From positions 117,809,579 through 117,873,578 of the forward strand of contig NC_133897.1 of the NCBI RefSeq assembly GCF_964199755.1: a stretch of 64,000 nucleotides of DNA, written 5' to 3'. This DNA comes from Larus michahellis. Lineage: Eukaryota > Chordata > Aves > Charadriiformes > Laridae. The notes beneath the pieces were generated by a model. The model saw only the letters and a program-made list of their open reading frames with translations. It had not been told where the DNA came from and did no database searches. The translations under genes were made by a program, and so were the position numbers. Positions 38,001-53,000 of the stretch are shown piece by piece. Positions within the stretch are counted from its first letter, which is position 1, and each line of letters begins with the position of its first letter.

Positions 38001-41000
38001 GGTATTACTGGGAATGATGAGGCATGAAATAAGCAGTCCCCAAAGTTAATAAAAGGCTGGGGTCTGGATGCGAAGAAATTTTGTGGCTTTGAATCCTTTA
38101 TACAGTTGTGAGTGGAAACTGCCTCTGGTTGCCACAGGGTTACACATCTCCACACACTTTTAAGTCAGAAGAAACAAGACAGTTGCCTGAATAAAGTCAC
38201 CTTCCAGAGGAACACCACCCCTTTGTGTTTGCTAACATGAAACAGCCCACAGAAATGTCAAGAGGACTGAACTCCGGTAACTGATGGCAGCAGCCATAAT
38301 TTCTAGGCTGCTAATCAGGGTGCTTTGTGTCTCCTGACAGCACAACTTTTCACATTGAGGGCGCATAGTACAAACAATAAAGGACCAAAGGGTAGACACA
38401 CATAAGAGAGTCATGTGTCATGCTATTGGCTGTATATCAGCATTGTCCTGGTGGCCCTTTCTAAGGTAAACTTGTCACTACAAGGACAACAGTTTACAGC
38501 CAACAGCATTAACTCTACAAACAGGGAATTTATTATGAATGTCTAACCACCCAAACGTTTTCATGGAGAAAGGCTGGTTAGAGTTTAAGAGAGGAAGGAC
38601 AGTCATTACAACAGACTAATATTTCTTGTTTCAGAAGTGCTGGTGCTCTACCTCACACCCCTCTACACTGCAAGACTTCTAAGGCATTCTAACAATAGGT
38701 TTGATACTTAATCTTACACAGGAGACCATCCCTATCATCCGCTGTTCACCAACAGTTGTGTTTCTTTTAAAAAACAGCTTCAAAGGAGGAGAGATCTGCT
38801 ACAGCTGTACTCCAGGGGACTCAATCTTTTGTCTAGTCAAACTAAGCAATCACAGAACTGTTGAGGCTGTAAGAGACCTCTTGAGATCATGTGGTCCAAC
38901 CCTGCTGCTCAAGCAGGGTTACCTAGAGCAGGCTGCCTAGGACTGCGTCCAGTCAGGTTTTGAGTATCTCCACAGATGGAGACCCCACAACCTCTCTATG
39001 CCAGTGTTTGACAAGTCTCACAGTAAGAAGTGTTTTCTTTTGTTCAGATTGAATTTCATGGGCTCTTGAAAGCTGGAGGTTATATTCTAAAATGAAGAGA
39101 CAAGGGGGTGGAGTATCTGCACTAGCTTTAATTTAGCTAATAAAGGTCCTAGTCCCAGTGATAATAGGCTGGAAAAGGTTAATGAATCCTCCAGGGACAG
39201 AGGCACACTGTCTGGTTCACTGCTGTTGTTACTTGTGCTAAAGAGCTATCTTATTCCTCCACAGTTACTACTTCATTTTAGAACAGAAACCACAAACTGA
39301 GCCAGAGCTAAACATAGATCTGAAGCCATTGTTCCCTCTCAAAGATACTTAATGGCAGAAACACGGCGCAGCAGATCACCCACCTTGCAGTACTATGGGG
39401 AAAGTCATCCCCAGGGTCATAAGACCCATAAAAATTTATCTTCACTATCCAGATTTTATATTTGGACACAGATTTTAGGGTCCCAGCCCAATCCATTCTG
39501 GTTTCCAGGACATTGTATGTTTGTAACAGAAAAAGCAACTGGCCAATTTCAAGGAAAAAAAAAATCCCACAGAGGCTAGTATAGACAATGGGACTAACTC
39601 TGTCTCAAAAAGTACCTGAACCACAAATGTTAAAGATGGATGCAGCATTCTAGAAGAAAACTGCTGTGTTTGACCAGATATTACTATTTTTTTTAAGCCT
39701 CTGTTTTGGCCAATGTAAGGGATAGGTAGTTTGGCTAATCCAGAGTCACCATTTTTTCCCTCATATCAGGTGGCTGTCACCTCTTTATACTCTTCATGCA
39801 TAGCATGGATGCTTTTTGTTCAAGAGGAGGAGAATCAGACTGTCTTTTTCTAGTGCACTCTACTGGAGCAGCACTTTTCTCTTCACTTCACATTTGTCTC
39901 TAACAGGTCTTCAAACTATAAATAGTAACATCAGTGTGTGCATGTTTCTGTGTGTGTTGTACACCTGCGGACAGATAAACAGCACGCACACACACAGAAT
40001 CTCTTCCAATTCCTTCATTCTTCTGTTGCCTGTTCTAATCTGTTTGCCTACTCACTTTGGTTTCATGACTCATTCTACAAGAATCTCACTTGACTTGTGA
40101 TGGCAGAAGAAAACTTCCTTGAAATAAATTAAGTGTATAAACTTCATATTTGCAGGTGTCAGGTTTCACTGCTGAAGACTGTCCTCTCAACCAGCTATTC
40201 ATTATAGTCTTTTTGCTCTACGTTAGCTTTTGTTCTCCCTTTCTGCTCCTATAACCAATACACACACCACAGGGACACACGTATCTTTTTAAGACAGTTA
40301 GCAACAGGGTTTTGATCTTCAGATCAAAAGCAAAATGTTCGTAATGATCATGTGTTTGGCAGAAAATAGGAAGAAAAAGGAAAATAGAGTTTTCAGCCTA
40401 TCTGTTACTAGCTGATATTGCTGCTTCATCTTCTAGTTAGATTCTTATTAATTTCAACATGCCTCCTTCTAGGAGCTCACCTTGTCTATATCTCTTCCCT
40501 TACCCTAGCTATTGGCCGACATGATAACTTACATTTTTTCTTACTTTTAATTTTCAGGCACTGGAAGGTGGCACTGAGATCAACAGCTGAGGATTTCAAA
40601 TCATCTGAAACAGAAGCAACTCAGACATTCTTTGTAGGGACTGGATTGAAAAATGGCGATAAAAAAATACTTGTTTTCACTTTCATTGAACTCTGAATGT
40701 CTACAGTCCTGACATCTGAATCTGAGTTCCTCATTATAGGGTCTCTTCATACTTGATGAATAGAAATGGGTGCTTCTGAGAGGGCAATACATCTAGTGTC
40801 TTCCTTACACTGAGATAACTCACACCCTAAATGTGCATATTTCTTTCTTTTGACTGTAAAGAGTCTACTAATGGCTAATGATTGCCACCCCATGGGCTTC
40901 TGCGTTCTGTACTAATCGAGTCTCTCCATCATCAGCTGTTTTATATGTGTCTTACGCTGTAAATAAATTGCAAGACAGATCCATCCCTGGACGTTTTGAT

Positions 41001-44000
41001 CCTATGTACAAGTAACATTTACATACACCTCCACACATAGCTCTGAGTTCATTCTCAGACCTATGTAGTTTGTCTTAATAATTGCGTATACAGATAAGTG
41101 TATTTTAAAAATCCTAAACTTACCATGACCTGGTGAGAAAACATCATCCACAGAGTTTAGACATAACACTGGAATTCCTACTGACTTCAGCTTGCGACAT
41201 GGGCTAGCATCTTCATAGTAATCATCAATTGTACGGTAGCCAAACATGACTGAAGTGAACTGTTTATCAAATTCTCTAACAGTTCTAGCCTGAAGTACAG
41301 AATTCAAATAGGGAACTATGTCAGCATTTGGAAAACAGCATCCAGCTAAAGCAGAAGTAACATTTTCACATACCTTCATCACAAGATCCATATCAAATAA
41401 TTTCTCCAACATTTGTCGATGCCTAAAAGGAGAGAGAGAGAAAAATCGGAGGGCTTGTTTTTTGTTATATAAACAGATGTAGAACTCCTCTGCTTTACAA
41501 ATACATTTATAAAAATAACTCTCTAACAAGAACATGCTTGGTTTTAATTTTCTGTCATATTAAAAACCTCTCTGGAATCTAAAAGCAGAAGAATTGTTCA
41601 TTCATATGCAGACACATCCATCAACATAGTAAACATCTGTGTAAGCCATGAGAAAGATTCCAAAGATAAGAGAACTAAATATTTGGGAATACAAAATATA
41701 CCCTAATTTTATAAAGCAAAGGATGGACTAGTCCTTCCCAAGCTTTTGCAGTCAATGCCAACTTAAAAGAATTAGTACATATACATATATATATACCCCA
41801 AGTCAATATGCACATGTCTAAAAAATTAAAAAATCCATTCACTTCATCCATAAATACAGAAGTACATTGGTCTTGTGCTGAGTCCCTTGAGGAGCAGAGA
41901 AATTGTCACATTGATGACAATCTGTCTTGCAAAGATCATTTTGATTTCAAAACTCGCAGAATAATATACACACAGAACAGCTATGTGAAGTATTGTTAGA
42001 GCATGAATTTTGCCAATATTATTATACCTGCTGTAGATCTCATGCTAACATCCTTCCACCTTGCTAAATAGTTCAGAAGGCAACTCACCTGCTGATAGAG
42101 GATTGTAGACAAGTAGTCAAGTAATAGTTGAAAAGAAGCCAGTTTAGTGGCTTCTCCAGAGATTCTACAGATTCAAAAACATTCCAACCCGCAGAGAAAA
42201 TTGCAGCTGCCATTAAAGGAGTGTCTCTGCCAGTTTTGCCCAGGTAATTTAAAAGAAGCATGCTACAAACAGAAATGAAAAACAGAAACATATATACTAT
42301 CAAATTGTTTGCTTCAGTTTAAAGCAAATATAACAATCAGCCCCTTTTTTGCCTGTTTCTCAATAGTTTCTTGTATCAGCCCTACAGTTGTGCCTAATAT
42401 TTCTAAAAGGCAGTCAATGTAATCAACATATGACTCACGAAGTTTGCGTTCTCTCTCTACTGTTAGAGAGGAACTGAGTGCACTGTGTAGGATGTGGGTA
42501 GGAGTGCATTTAGAAATAAATAGAGATGTACTAGTCTTATTTATATCACTAAAAGGGAGGAAAAGGTCCAATAAATGTATCTTACTTGTGGAACAGGTAT
42601 TCACAAATTGTTAGTAAGTTTTACCGTTTTACAAGCTCTTGGTCTTCCTGATCTGATAAGTCTGATCAGTGTCCCTGACAAATGCAAGCTGCCCCTGGCA
42701 CGCCTGCCTCACTACGAAGCTCTTTTGAGTTGAAGGTAATGCCTTTACCTCACCTCACACATATGAGAGAACACAGCTGTTCTTTAACACAAAGTATGTA
42801 AAGAATTAAGTGTTGGATAATGAATAAAACTAGCAAAACAAAATTATGAGCCAAATAAATGGCTTAAGTCTTGCCTTTCTGACCAATTGCAACTTACAGT
42901 CTCTACTGCCGATGCATAGTTGAAAAAAGCGGAGAGTTCATTAGTACCTGACTCTTCAAATGTAGAAAAATTAAAATTGCAGGAAGAGAGTAAAAGAAAA
43001 ATACTAACAGAAAGTCGTAAGTCTTATTTTACTGCCTGAGGCCTCGAAGTTTACAACCAGCGTTTTAATACCAATTCTTTGACTCAAAGCATTGTATGTT
43101 CTACAACTTAATATAGCTTCCTTTAGCAGCCTTTAGCAAGGACATCATGAACCAGCCTGCCATCACAGAGACTTATCCCTGTGCAGTACCTACCAGATCA
43201 TAGGACAGCAGAGCAAAAGGGAAAACAGTCTTTGGTATTACCAAAGACTTGCCAGTTGGTGGGAACCAGCAGGAAAAGAACAGCAAACAGCACCTGTGAG
43301 TGGGCTCCTGCCATCAGCTCACACAGTTACACCCAGTGACAAAAGTCACCTGTGGCACTTACAGGAGTTAGGTGGCATTTGTTCCCTCTCACGCACAGAA
43401 GCGAAGGAACTTGTGAGTCACCAGTCTATGTGGTGTAAGAACACTGAGCCATAAAATAACTTAAAAAGTTGCAGTAGTAGAATAAGTCACTTCTCTAACA
43501 GAATTCACAGAATGTACATGGTAGAGAGAAGGTTTAGGAATCTTTATGTTAGAAAACAAAGTTCCTTCCAAAATAATACATACTGAAGATCAGTAAAACA
43601 AGTGGGCTTTCGTTTACATTTACACATTTGTGAAGTGAGTGTTTATTTTTCTTGTTAACTGGGCAAATGTGTCCTATATAGATTAACTGGCTCTTCAGAA
43701 AACTTTGAAAAGAGATAGATAATAAAAACTATTGTAAGATCAAGACGAGTAGATGTTTTTCACAATATGCCTCCGGTCAGGTCTCTGCTCCTGCTTAACT
43801 TTAAACATGCGAGTGGTCCAATTAATTTTGAAACATGGAAACAGTCCCCATGTGGATCATTAGAGACTCTTCCAGTTTTCTGTACAGTAAAGCATATGTT
43901 TTCTCTTTTGTGGTTCAGGACTGTAAAAACATATTTGAAGTGGAAGGTGGAACATCTTGCCTAAAATTGCCTAGTGGTGGTGGCGAAGTAAAAGCCAGTA

Positions 44001-47000
44001 ATACAACACAGGTTCCCTGTGCCATACTAACAGACTTCACACTAACTTCAACACTATTTAGGATACCATAACTAGGTTAAGCCAAGGACAGAAATGACAC
44101 TAAGGGCCGAACTGGTCTTTTGCGTCAGGTGCAAAACAGCTTGCTTCTACTGCACCTTCAGCCCTGAAAACCTGGTTCTTCACCTACTACACCTCAGCCC
44201 TCTTAGTTCCAGTGTAATGGCGTATCACACATTAAGTTACCGACAAAGAACTACTGTGCTTTAAATCTTTAGCTCATCATTGAAACAAGTCTCTACAGCA
44301 GATGCTTCTTTGGCTTTCACCATTTCCAGTGAAACACGGTTTTGCAATACATCATGTTATTTCACATTTTGCATGCAAAAGAGTCTGAGCTGGGGAGAGA
44401 TAGCACGCCAAGTGAGCTAAGAGCCAACCGGCTTGCTAACCTTGCGAAGAAGAGTTCTAAACTAGGTTTGTCAGGGCATGGAGTACAAAGTCTGATGAGA
44501 AGCAAAGGCCTAGCAGGCCCTGATGAAGCTCCCAAGGGACAGCATAATGGGGGAGGCTCTCACACTTTCCTGAGAAAGCAGCATGACTATGGCCCATCTC
44601 ACGTGCCGGTACCTGCGCGAACACACAGCGTGGGAAAAAACAGGAGGAATTAGAAGTCTGTGTGTAATCACAGAAAAAGTTTATTGGATCACAGAGACAT
44701 GGAGGACTCACAGGCAGACAAGACTATACTGTGATGGATGAAAACAGACTCTTTGTGAAGGATTGTCCTTGAAGGCAAAAAGGAGGGTTTGCACCTTAGA
44801 CAAAGATGCCATTTAAATGCACAGAACTTTTCCCTGGTGCAGGTTAGAGGCTAATTCAGAGCTAATAGGTCAAAATCAGATAGGAGGCTAACAAAGGGGA
44901 TATCATGGTGGGTGTCTGCTATGGACACCTGATCAAGAGGAGGAATTAGAGAGCCCAAATCTTTAGGCAGCTAAAAGAAGCATCATAATCACCAGGCAGA
45001 GGGAACTGTAACCATCCCAGCATCAGCTGGAACAACAACACAGCAAGGAACAAGCAGATGAGATTTCTGGAGAGTACTGAGGACAATCTTTTGATACATG
45101 ATCAATGACCCAAATAGCGGCAATGTTCTATGGATCTGCTACTCACATGTAAGGAAGAACCCATCAGGTATGGGAAGGTGCAGAATGGTCTTGGCCACTG
45201 AGATAATTTGATGGTGGATTTATAAGATCAAAAGTGAGTGGGGAAGGTAAGCAGCAGAATTACAACACTGGACTTGAAGAGAATTGGTTTTAATTTGGCC
45301 AGGAATCTGGTTGGCAGGATTCCGTGTGAGATGGCCCTGATGGGCGAAGTGGCCTAGGAGAACTGATCTTAAGGATAACTGAACATAAAGCACAAGTATG
45401 GTACATTCTGATGTGCAAGAAGTTGAGCAAGAGTGGCAAAAGACCACACGGAGGAACCAAAAACTCATGACTGAGCTCAAGAAGGAAGTCTCCTGAAGGT
45501 GGGAGTGGGCTGCCTGGGAGAAACAGTCATTGCCCAAGCATGCAGGATGCAGTTAGGAAAACTAAAGTTCAGCTGGAGTTGGAACTAGCAAGGGATATGC
45601 AGGACAACAAGAAAAAGGCTTCTGCAATAAGAAAGGCTTCTGTAAGTATGTTGATGCAAAGAAAGGCTCAGATCAAACAACATCCACTCCTTTCCCCTCA
45701 TCAGTGAAGCCAGTCATCTCATCACAGAAGGCAACCAGATCGCTTAGGCATGCTTTGTCCTTGGTGAATCCAGTCACCTTCCTATCCTTCATATGCTTGG
45801 AAATGGCTTCCAGAGGATTTTTCCAAAGAATTGAGGTTAGGCTGACCAGCCGTTATTCTCTCCTGGGACCACTATTCAACAGAGCAAGGAACCTAGTGAC
45901 AAAAGATTTGTAAAAGGCCAAGGCTACTTGTCCTCCTTGTCTTTATTGCTGAGGTCTGTTCTCAGGCCTCCTAGGTCCCTGTGCCTAGTGGCAAAGTATC
46001 AGAGAACAAAGTATTACTTGTGACTGAGGAAGATCAAGTTAGACCCCAGTTATGCAAACTGGACATAGACGTGTCAATGGAACCAGGTGAAGTGCACCAA
46101 AGCTCCAGACAGAGGCAGCCAATGTCATTATGAGACTGTTCTCTTTGACTTTTCAAAGATTGCAGCAACTGTGGGATATTCCTGATCCCTGGAAAAAAAA
46201 AAGGCACCTAGCTACAAGAATGCAAGGAGGAGGAAATACAGGCTGGTAAGGCTAACCTCAGCGATTTGGTAATATCCTCTGGAAGCCATTTCCAAGCATG
46301 TGAAGGTAAAGAAGGTGATGGATAACAGCCAGCATGGATTTACCAAGAGCAAAGCAATACTGAGCAACCCGATTGCCTTCTGTGATGAGCTGACTGCCTT
46401 TGTTGATTAGGGAAAAGGAGTGGATGTTGCTTATTTTGACTTTAGCAAGGCTTTTGACAGTCTTCCATGGTCTCCATGTAGCCAAATTGGAGGGCCATGT
46501 TTTGAATAGGTGACCTGCAACGTGTGTCAGCCTAGACCATTAGGCTCAGAGAAATTGTAATCAGGAACTTGAAGTCCAACTGGAGTGGTTGGACCAGATA
46601 CTAGTAGCATTCCTCAGGGGTCAATACTGGGGCAAATACTGTGTAATGTCTTCATTAACTGGATGATGAAATGGAACACACCCTTAGTAAGCTTGTAGGT
46701 CAAATTGTGGGGAGTGGCTGGTGAAATGGAAGACAGGGCTGCCATTCTGAGGGACCTCAGCAGGAGAAATGGGCTGGCAGAAATCTCATGAAGTTCAACA
46801 AAGCCAAACGCAAAATCCTGCATGCAGGACAGATTAACGACTGGATAGGGAGCAGATGAAAAAGACCTGGGCAAATAGTACATGACTCAGCAATGCACCC
46901 TTGCAGCAATGAAGATGAACAAGTACATACTGTGCTTTGTTAGTAAGAGCAAAACAAGCAGGTCTAGGGAAATTATTATTTCCCTGTATTTGGCACTTAT

Positions 47001-50000
47001 GAGATTGTATCTGGAGCACTGTGCCCAATTTTAGGCTTCCCAGCAAGATAAACACTGACATTGACATACTGGAGAGATTCAAGTCTTCATAATGAAGACA
47101 CTGGGAAAATCCCAGCAACATGAATGGAAAAAGACTGTCCTGATTTAAAAGTCTTTCAAATTAATTATTTCTGTGATTATCAATAATTACATTGCTCGAA
47201 CAAATCTGTATTTATCCCAAAGCTCCTACATGTTGTTAGTAGATTAATGTCAATATACAGGGCTATATCTGCCCACCCTCCATAAAATTTATCAGAAAGA
47301 AGGGAAGTCTCAGGAAGTTACCCCCATGTCTGCAGTGTTTCTAATGGAAGTTCTCCTCTCCTACAATTTTCCTTAAAGAGGCTGTCTGAACATTTCTCCT
47401 AGCTTCTAGCAGTGATTTTTCTAAGTAACTGTGCTATCACTGTCTGTTCTAGCTGTGCTTTCTGGAGAGAAGCCAGGACATGGCAAGTCTTAATACCACA
47501 TGCTATATCAGCCCGTACTGGTTTCAACAACAATACTACTTCTTGCTTCTGAACCAGACAGAGCAAATACCCACAGCTCTTCCAGCTTAACCTACCCACA
47601 CACTGCAGAACCCAAATAGAGTGAAGATAAATCTTGTCATTTCCAGAGGTTGCTAAGAGACATGGTATGTTAGCTCGAGTTCCTATTTTTTATCCCTCTG
47701 TTACAAAGACAGCCTCCATAGTTTCCAAAGATTGTGTTGCCCACCTGTTTGGCTGTCAATCTGTCTGCCACTGTTTCCTGTCTTGCTCCACCCCTCTCAA
47801 CTTTTGAATGTTGGCCAATTTCAACTTTCCCTGACACAGAGCTAAAAGCCTCAAAAGATACAAAATTTCTAAAAGTCTTCTGAATGTTGACTGTTGGAGA
47901 CAGACCCAAGTTGGCTGCAGTTCAGTAAGTAATGCAAGTATTGCAGAGTAATAATTTACCATCAGGCTACAACAGTCTTATTTTACGATCGTTTTAAGCA
48001 GAGACTTCTGCTCCGTAAGTCCTTACCCTCCCATAGAGACACCGGCTGCCATGAATGGAGCTGAGGGGTGCAGGCTGTGTACATGATGAATAACGGCCTC
48101 TAAATCCTCCGTGTTAGCTGCACAGTAAGTCCTTGGTGTCTGTAAGGAGTCAAAGGGAACAACGCCACCCTAAGCTTTTGTATTATCCTTTAAGGACAAA
48201 GCGAACTGTTGAACAGTGGATCATTTATATAACAAGATAAATTTAGCATTTATCGTGAAACTGCGCTAAATGGCAAATATAAACCCAGAGCATTTCACGA
48301 GGAGGTGGAGGAGGGAGCTATACTTGTTATCATTACAAAATAAAACAGGTGACAAATATCTTCAGTATCTGCAACCTCCAGGTCACTAGACGAAATCTGA
48401 ACGCAGAGTAATGAGCTAAACTAGATAGAATTAGATCAGAACTAGATAGGCATTGATATTTTTAAACTACCCTGAGGAAATGGAAACATCATAAAAGCTG
48501 CAATTTACAGAAAAGGAAATTATAATGACAATTTTACCATCTTCATCCACATTCAAATGCAAACGAAAATATTAGATTTCAAATTCTGACAGTTAGCATT
48601 TGAAAAGTAGCCAATATTTAGATTCTACATACAATACAAGCAAATAAATAAAAAAATTCACCAGTGCCATTTACCTGATTTACTAAAATATTCTATTAAC
48701 TAAAGAAATGAAACACATATATTATCTCTACTCTATCTAGCATCAGCATCTCTTCAAATGTTGAATTAAGACTTGGAATGACTTCCACTGGCATCACTGA
48801 GATTTGGGTAACCCCTTCCCTGCTGTTGCAGGATAAGCACAGCTTTTGAGCCCCGCCTGCACAGACAACTGCTACAGGCCACAATCTGGGGTACTGTCTG
48901 GAGCAATACAAGGGAGAGAAGTCCTTTTAGGTACATAAAAGAAGTTTTTTTCTAATGGTGTTCTCTAGATTTCATCTACAGCAAAAGAGAGCTTTTAACT
49001 ATAGAGCTGCTACTAATGTGTTAGTGACCTTGACTTAACTATAGGTAGTGGCTGACCTGCAAAAATCCAGTATAAACATTAAAACTAAATATAAAAATAC
49101 TTAATTATGAGTTAATTGAACTTATTTGTTGCCAGAAGCAACAGTGTATTTTAAGTTTTTTTTTAAATTGCTTTCAGTTGAACAGCCTGGATATTTGTGG
49201 GCAATTTTTACAAGTTTAATTAGATGAAACTAATTACTTAAAATACATTTAACAAGAATATTGAAATGTTGAAGTCAAAGATTAAAAAAAAGGAAAGAAA
49301 AGCTAAATCTGGATAATTAAAACAGAAGACTTTTTTCATTTCCATTTATGTTGCATTTCCAGTTCTCATCCACATGAATCACTCTTCACTGTTTTACACT
49401 CTATTAATGATAAACAGCGTGAATGTGTTTTATTTTAATTAAATTGTGAAGTTTACAAGGAAAAATAAATTATTTTTGGTAACTAGGGTCTAATGCATTC
49501 TAAGTTAAAGTGTATTTGATTAAAAGTTTATAAAACTAGAGAGATATATTGCATTTTAATTTCAGTTAATTCCTGACACTTTAATGTCTATCTACTCATT
49601 TTATGAAGATATTTTAAAACACCATCTTAGCTCACATTGTCTGTGGTCAATTTAATATTTGATTATTCCATAACAATAATTCACAGTATCTTTCTATAAC
49701 AAACGATAATGGCATTTAAAAACTGATTCTTTAAATAGCTAATGTTTGTTGTAAATTTGAATCTATCTTTAAAGAGAGTAGAAAAAGAAAGACTTGCATG
49801 ACTCATTTCTACTGTGGTGCTCCACTATGCTTCAAGCTCATTAACTAGGGATTTTATATTAAAATGTAGAAACCCCTTTGCAGAAAATGTGATAATTTCA
49901 GCTGGTTTGCTTCACAGTAAGATCTTATAAAGCTTAAAGATGTAAATCCGATTACAGTAAAATACACACAATGCATCCAAACAAGAGATCTTTTCTCTTA

Positions 50001-53000
50001 ACGATTCAGAAATTCATCAATAAGGACTTTGTGTGTCACAAAACTGCTTTGTAGATCCATCTCCAAAAGTATGCAGAGAACTACTCTTAACATGGCAATA
50101 TTTGCGTTGAAATGCTTTATCTGATTATGGAAAAATATTCTGAGCTTTTTAAAGTTTGAAACCAGGGGATTGAAAAATACAAAACAATACCGAGTATTAT
50201 GCACATTCATTCCAGCTGCAGAACTGTCAACAAAACACATATGAAAAAACAAAGCTTATTCAGCAATATTTCACCATGCCTTGTCCCTAGCTGCAGAAAA
50301 CGTTTATAGCTTCAAGACTTTGTCATTTGGGGAATTGCTAGTCATTTCTAAGCAAATATGATATGTCTGTCCCAAAGACAAAAAATGTCTTTTGCAGCTG
50401 AGCTCATGTCATAATTGCTGAGAAAAACACACATTTAACCTTTATGGATATATACATGGATATATCCATATAAATCTGGTTCATTAATTCAATAACACGT
50501 AATGTGGATCAATTTTAACGGCACAACTTCTTAACCATATCAAAATCTATTTCATACTCATATTGGCAACTGGGAAAGTAATTACAATTGCTTATATTTG
50601 GATTTGTATATTAAAACAATGGGAGGAAATTGCACTGATTGAACAGAACTTCTTGGATGCAAGCATTTTACATACTGTAGTATTTTTGGAAAGAAAAGTA
50701 TAAGGATTGTTCATTTTACTGTTACAGATATTAACAATTTAAATTATTTCTTAAAATGAAATATTCACAAAAATTGTGTGTTGACCAGTTGGCCTCTTTG
50801 AGTTTTAAAATTAAAGGTGAATATTGGCACACGATTGATATATAAGATTCTCTTCTCTGCATTTTCAACATATTCTGTGAGTTTCTCTCATTTAAATCTA
50901 GCCGTACAAATAGACACGAATGATCCCATACATACTGCTTATATGTGAGATGTTTATCTTAAAAGGCATCCTTACCAAAAGATCCTCACCAGCAATTCCC
51001 CGATTGTTAAAAACCACGCATCTAAAAATTGAGAAAGTGAATTCAATTATACACATTGTTCATTCAATTAAAAAAGATAACTTAAAAACACAACAAAAAT
51101 GAAAATACATAAAGAAAAACGAGCCAGTTCTATGAATAAGTTCAGCATATAAATATTTACAGTCCTACAGATCCTAAAGCCTGAACTGCGTGGAAAAACC
51201 TTTAAACCAAAATGGAGTTCACTGAAGTCAGTGGGACTCTACATGAGCTCTGTGATTTGCCAGTCGAGGTCAGATTGCAGGATGAGAGCCACAGGGGTTA
51301 CCTGAAGATGGTACGTGCATTTTGTTCTGCCTGCACTCTGAGCTGGACAAACACAAGCCGTAAGCTCTGCCCGCGCAGGGCTGAGCCTAAAGCAGTGCTC
51401 TGACAGAGAACACCAGGCATCTATGTATAGACATCCTCCGAAGCTACATAATTTTATTAAATAGCCAAGAGAAATGAGCCAAATCAAAATTATAATGACA
51501 GCTGCATCTATGTTTTGAGCAGGGCCCTGGGGATGGGGATTTTTTATGGTCTGGTATAGCACAACCTTCTGTTCTCTCTATGCTGGTAGGAGTCACTGAA
51601 TTTTCTAGCACTATTACCTTGATTTAAGGATCTATGCTTTCTTAATAAATCTTACTTTTCTATTAATCTTCTACCGTCTCACTGTAATAATTTTGTTAAA
51701 TAAAATATATGTATTTTAGATGGCTTAAAGGCATGAAAAATTACTTATTTTGGTATTTCTCAAATGTTGCTGTTTAAGAACAAAATTATAGCAGTCTGTT
51801 GAAATCTGACTTAAACCTCTCCTTTTTAATGCTATACCTTCTTTTCATAGGTGATCAAATGCAAATATTTATTTCAGGAATACTTAAAAAATTAATAATA
51901 AGAAATTGCTTATTTGAGGCTTCCCTCCTCTGATATTTTTTACCGGTAAGTTTTAAAGTGATTTTTAAAGTACTTTGAACAGTTAAAGTGCTACTTTACT
52001 TTCATAATTTAGTAAAGCAGTTATCCAAACCTCCAAACAGAAGAGATAGCCAGACATGTAGGTAAAAGCTCATATACACATATTTGAAGAACTTATTATA
52101 GTCAGTACCAGAAGGAAATCTGCAAAGCCAAAATGTGATATTTCAAATACAGATCCTGGAACAGTGACAACTTATTTTAAAGCACAGCAGCAGCAGTATG
52201 ATTACATAAAGGAATCTACTCATTGACTAATCCACTTATTTTACCCAACTCTGACCAGAAGCCTTAACAACAAAACTAAATTAAGCAGTGACAATTAACA
52301 GGTGGCAAACCTCTTCCTTAACCACCACCAGTAAGAGCAGGCTGGCTCTCCTTTCTACACTCACAAGTTTTAGGCTGCTGAATCGAGCAATTTTGGCATT
52401 CAGAAGCTGACCTCCTCCGAGCCTGCTGCCAGCAACCCATCCACACCAAGTCTTCCTGGAGCTGAATACAAACCCCTTCTCTAGAAAGTGTAAAGGTAAC
52501 ACAAATACTGATATTACGATTTAAGAAGCAGCCGCAGAGGCCTGTGCAGACTTATCTTGCTTTCACTGCAATCTCTGGGGCATGTCTGTAGATACCAAAA
52601 CTGCCCTTCCGAATGTACAGCCTGTTACATAATTCTACTGTTATTATTATTACTAATAATACTTTCTTACATAAACTAATGTCTTTACATCTCATTTGCC
52701 TTAAGAAGGCATCTTGCACATACACATACTTATATTTGATCTTATTAGAAGCAGCGAAATACCAGCAATGAAATACAACAGCACCTATATCCCAGCGTTT
52801 CGCTTTGATGGATCATGTGAAGAATGTAGGATTCCTTGCTCGTTCCTGTCAGGCCAGGCAATAACAGGACAGTGGGTCTTGTGCTGGCGTCCGGATAATA
52901 TAAGCTGTCATTATTATCAAACCAATCCAACGAAATCTGTCCTCCATCTGCTGTTTTAATGAGCTCACTGAAAGGCACATTTCAAGACAACACTGATTAG

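Larger units (their letters stand above)
32064..41123 (-). other. ABHD3: ABHD3 intron 8, about 9.1 kb
   Basis: The longest ABHD3 intron. It contains two plus-strand CR1 copies (33.88-34.41 and 35.79-36.00 kb) and one minus-strand CR1 fragment (38.85-39.07 kb). A 120-codon plus-strand open frame at 33,297-33,659 is AT-rich and unlike any family I know. Confidence 0.85.
42263..48026 (-). other. ABHD3: ABHD3 intron 5, about 5.8 kb
   Basis: It contains the long old CR1 at about 44.39-47.12 kb. The rest is AT-rich with no exon recognised. Confidence 0.85.

Noticed and set aside
41002..41535. A single 177-codon ABHD3 exon
   Set aside because: Comparison with human ABHD3 and splice signals show two exons, an 84-nt intron, and read-through at both ends.
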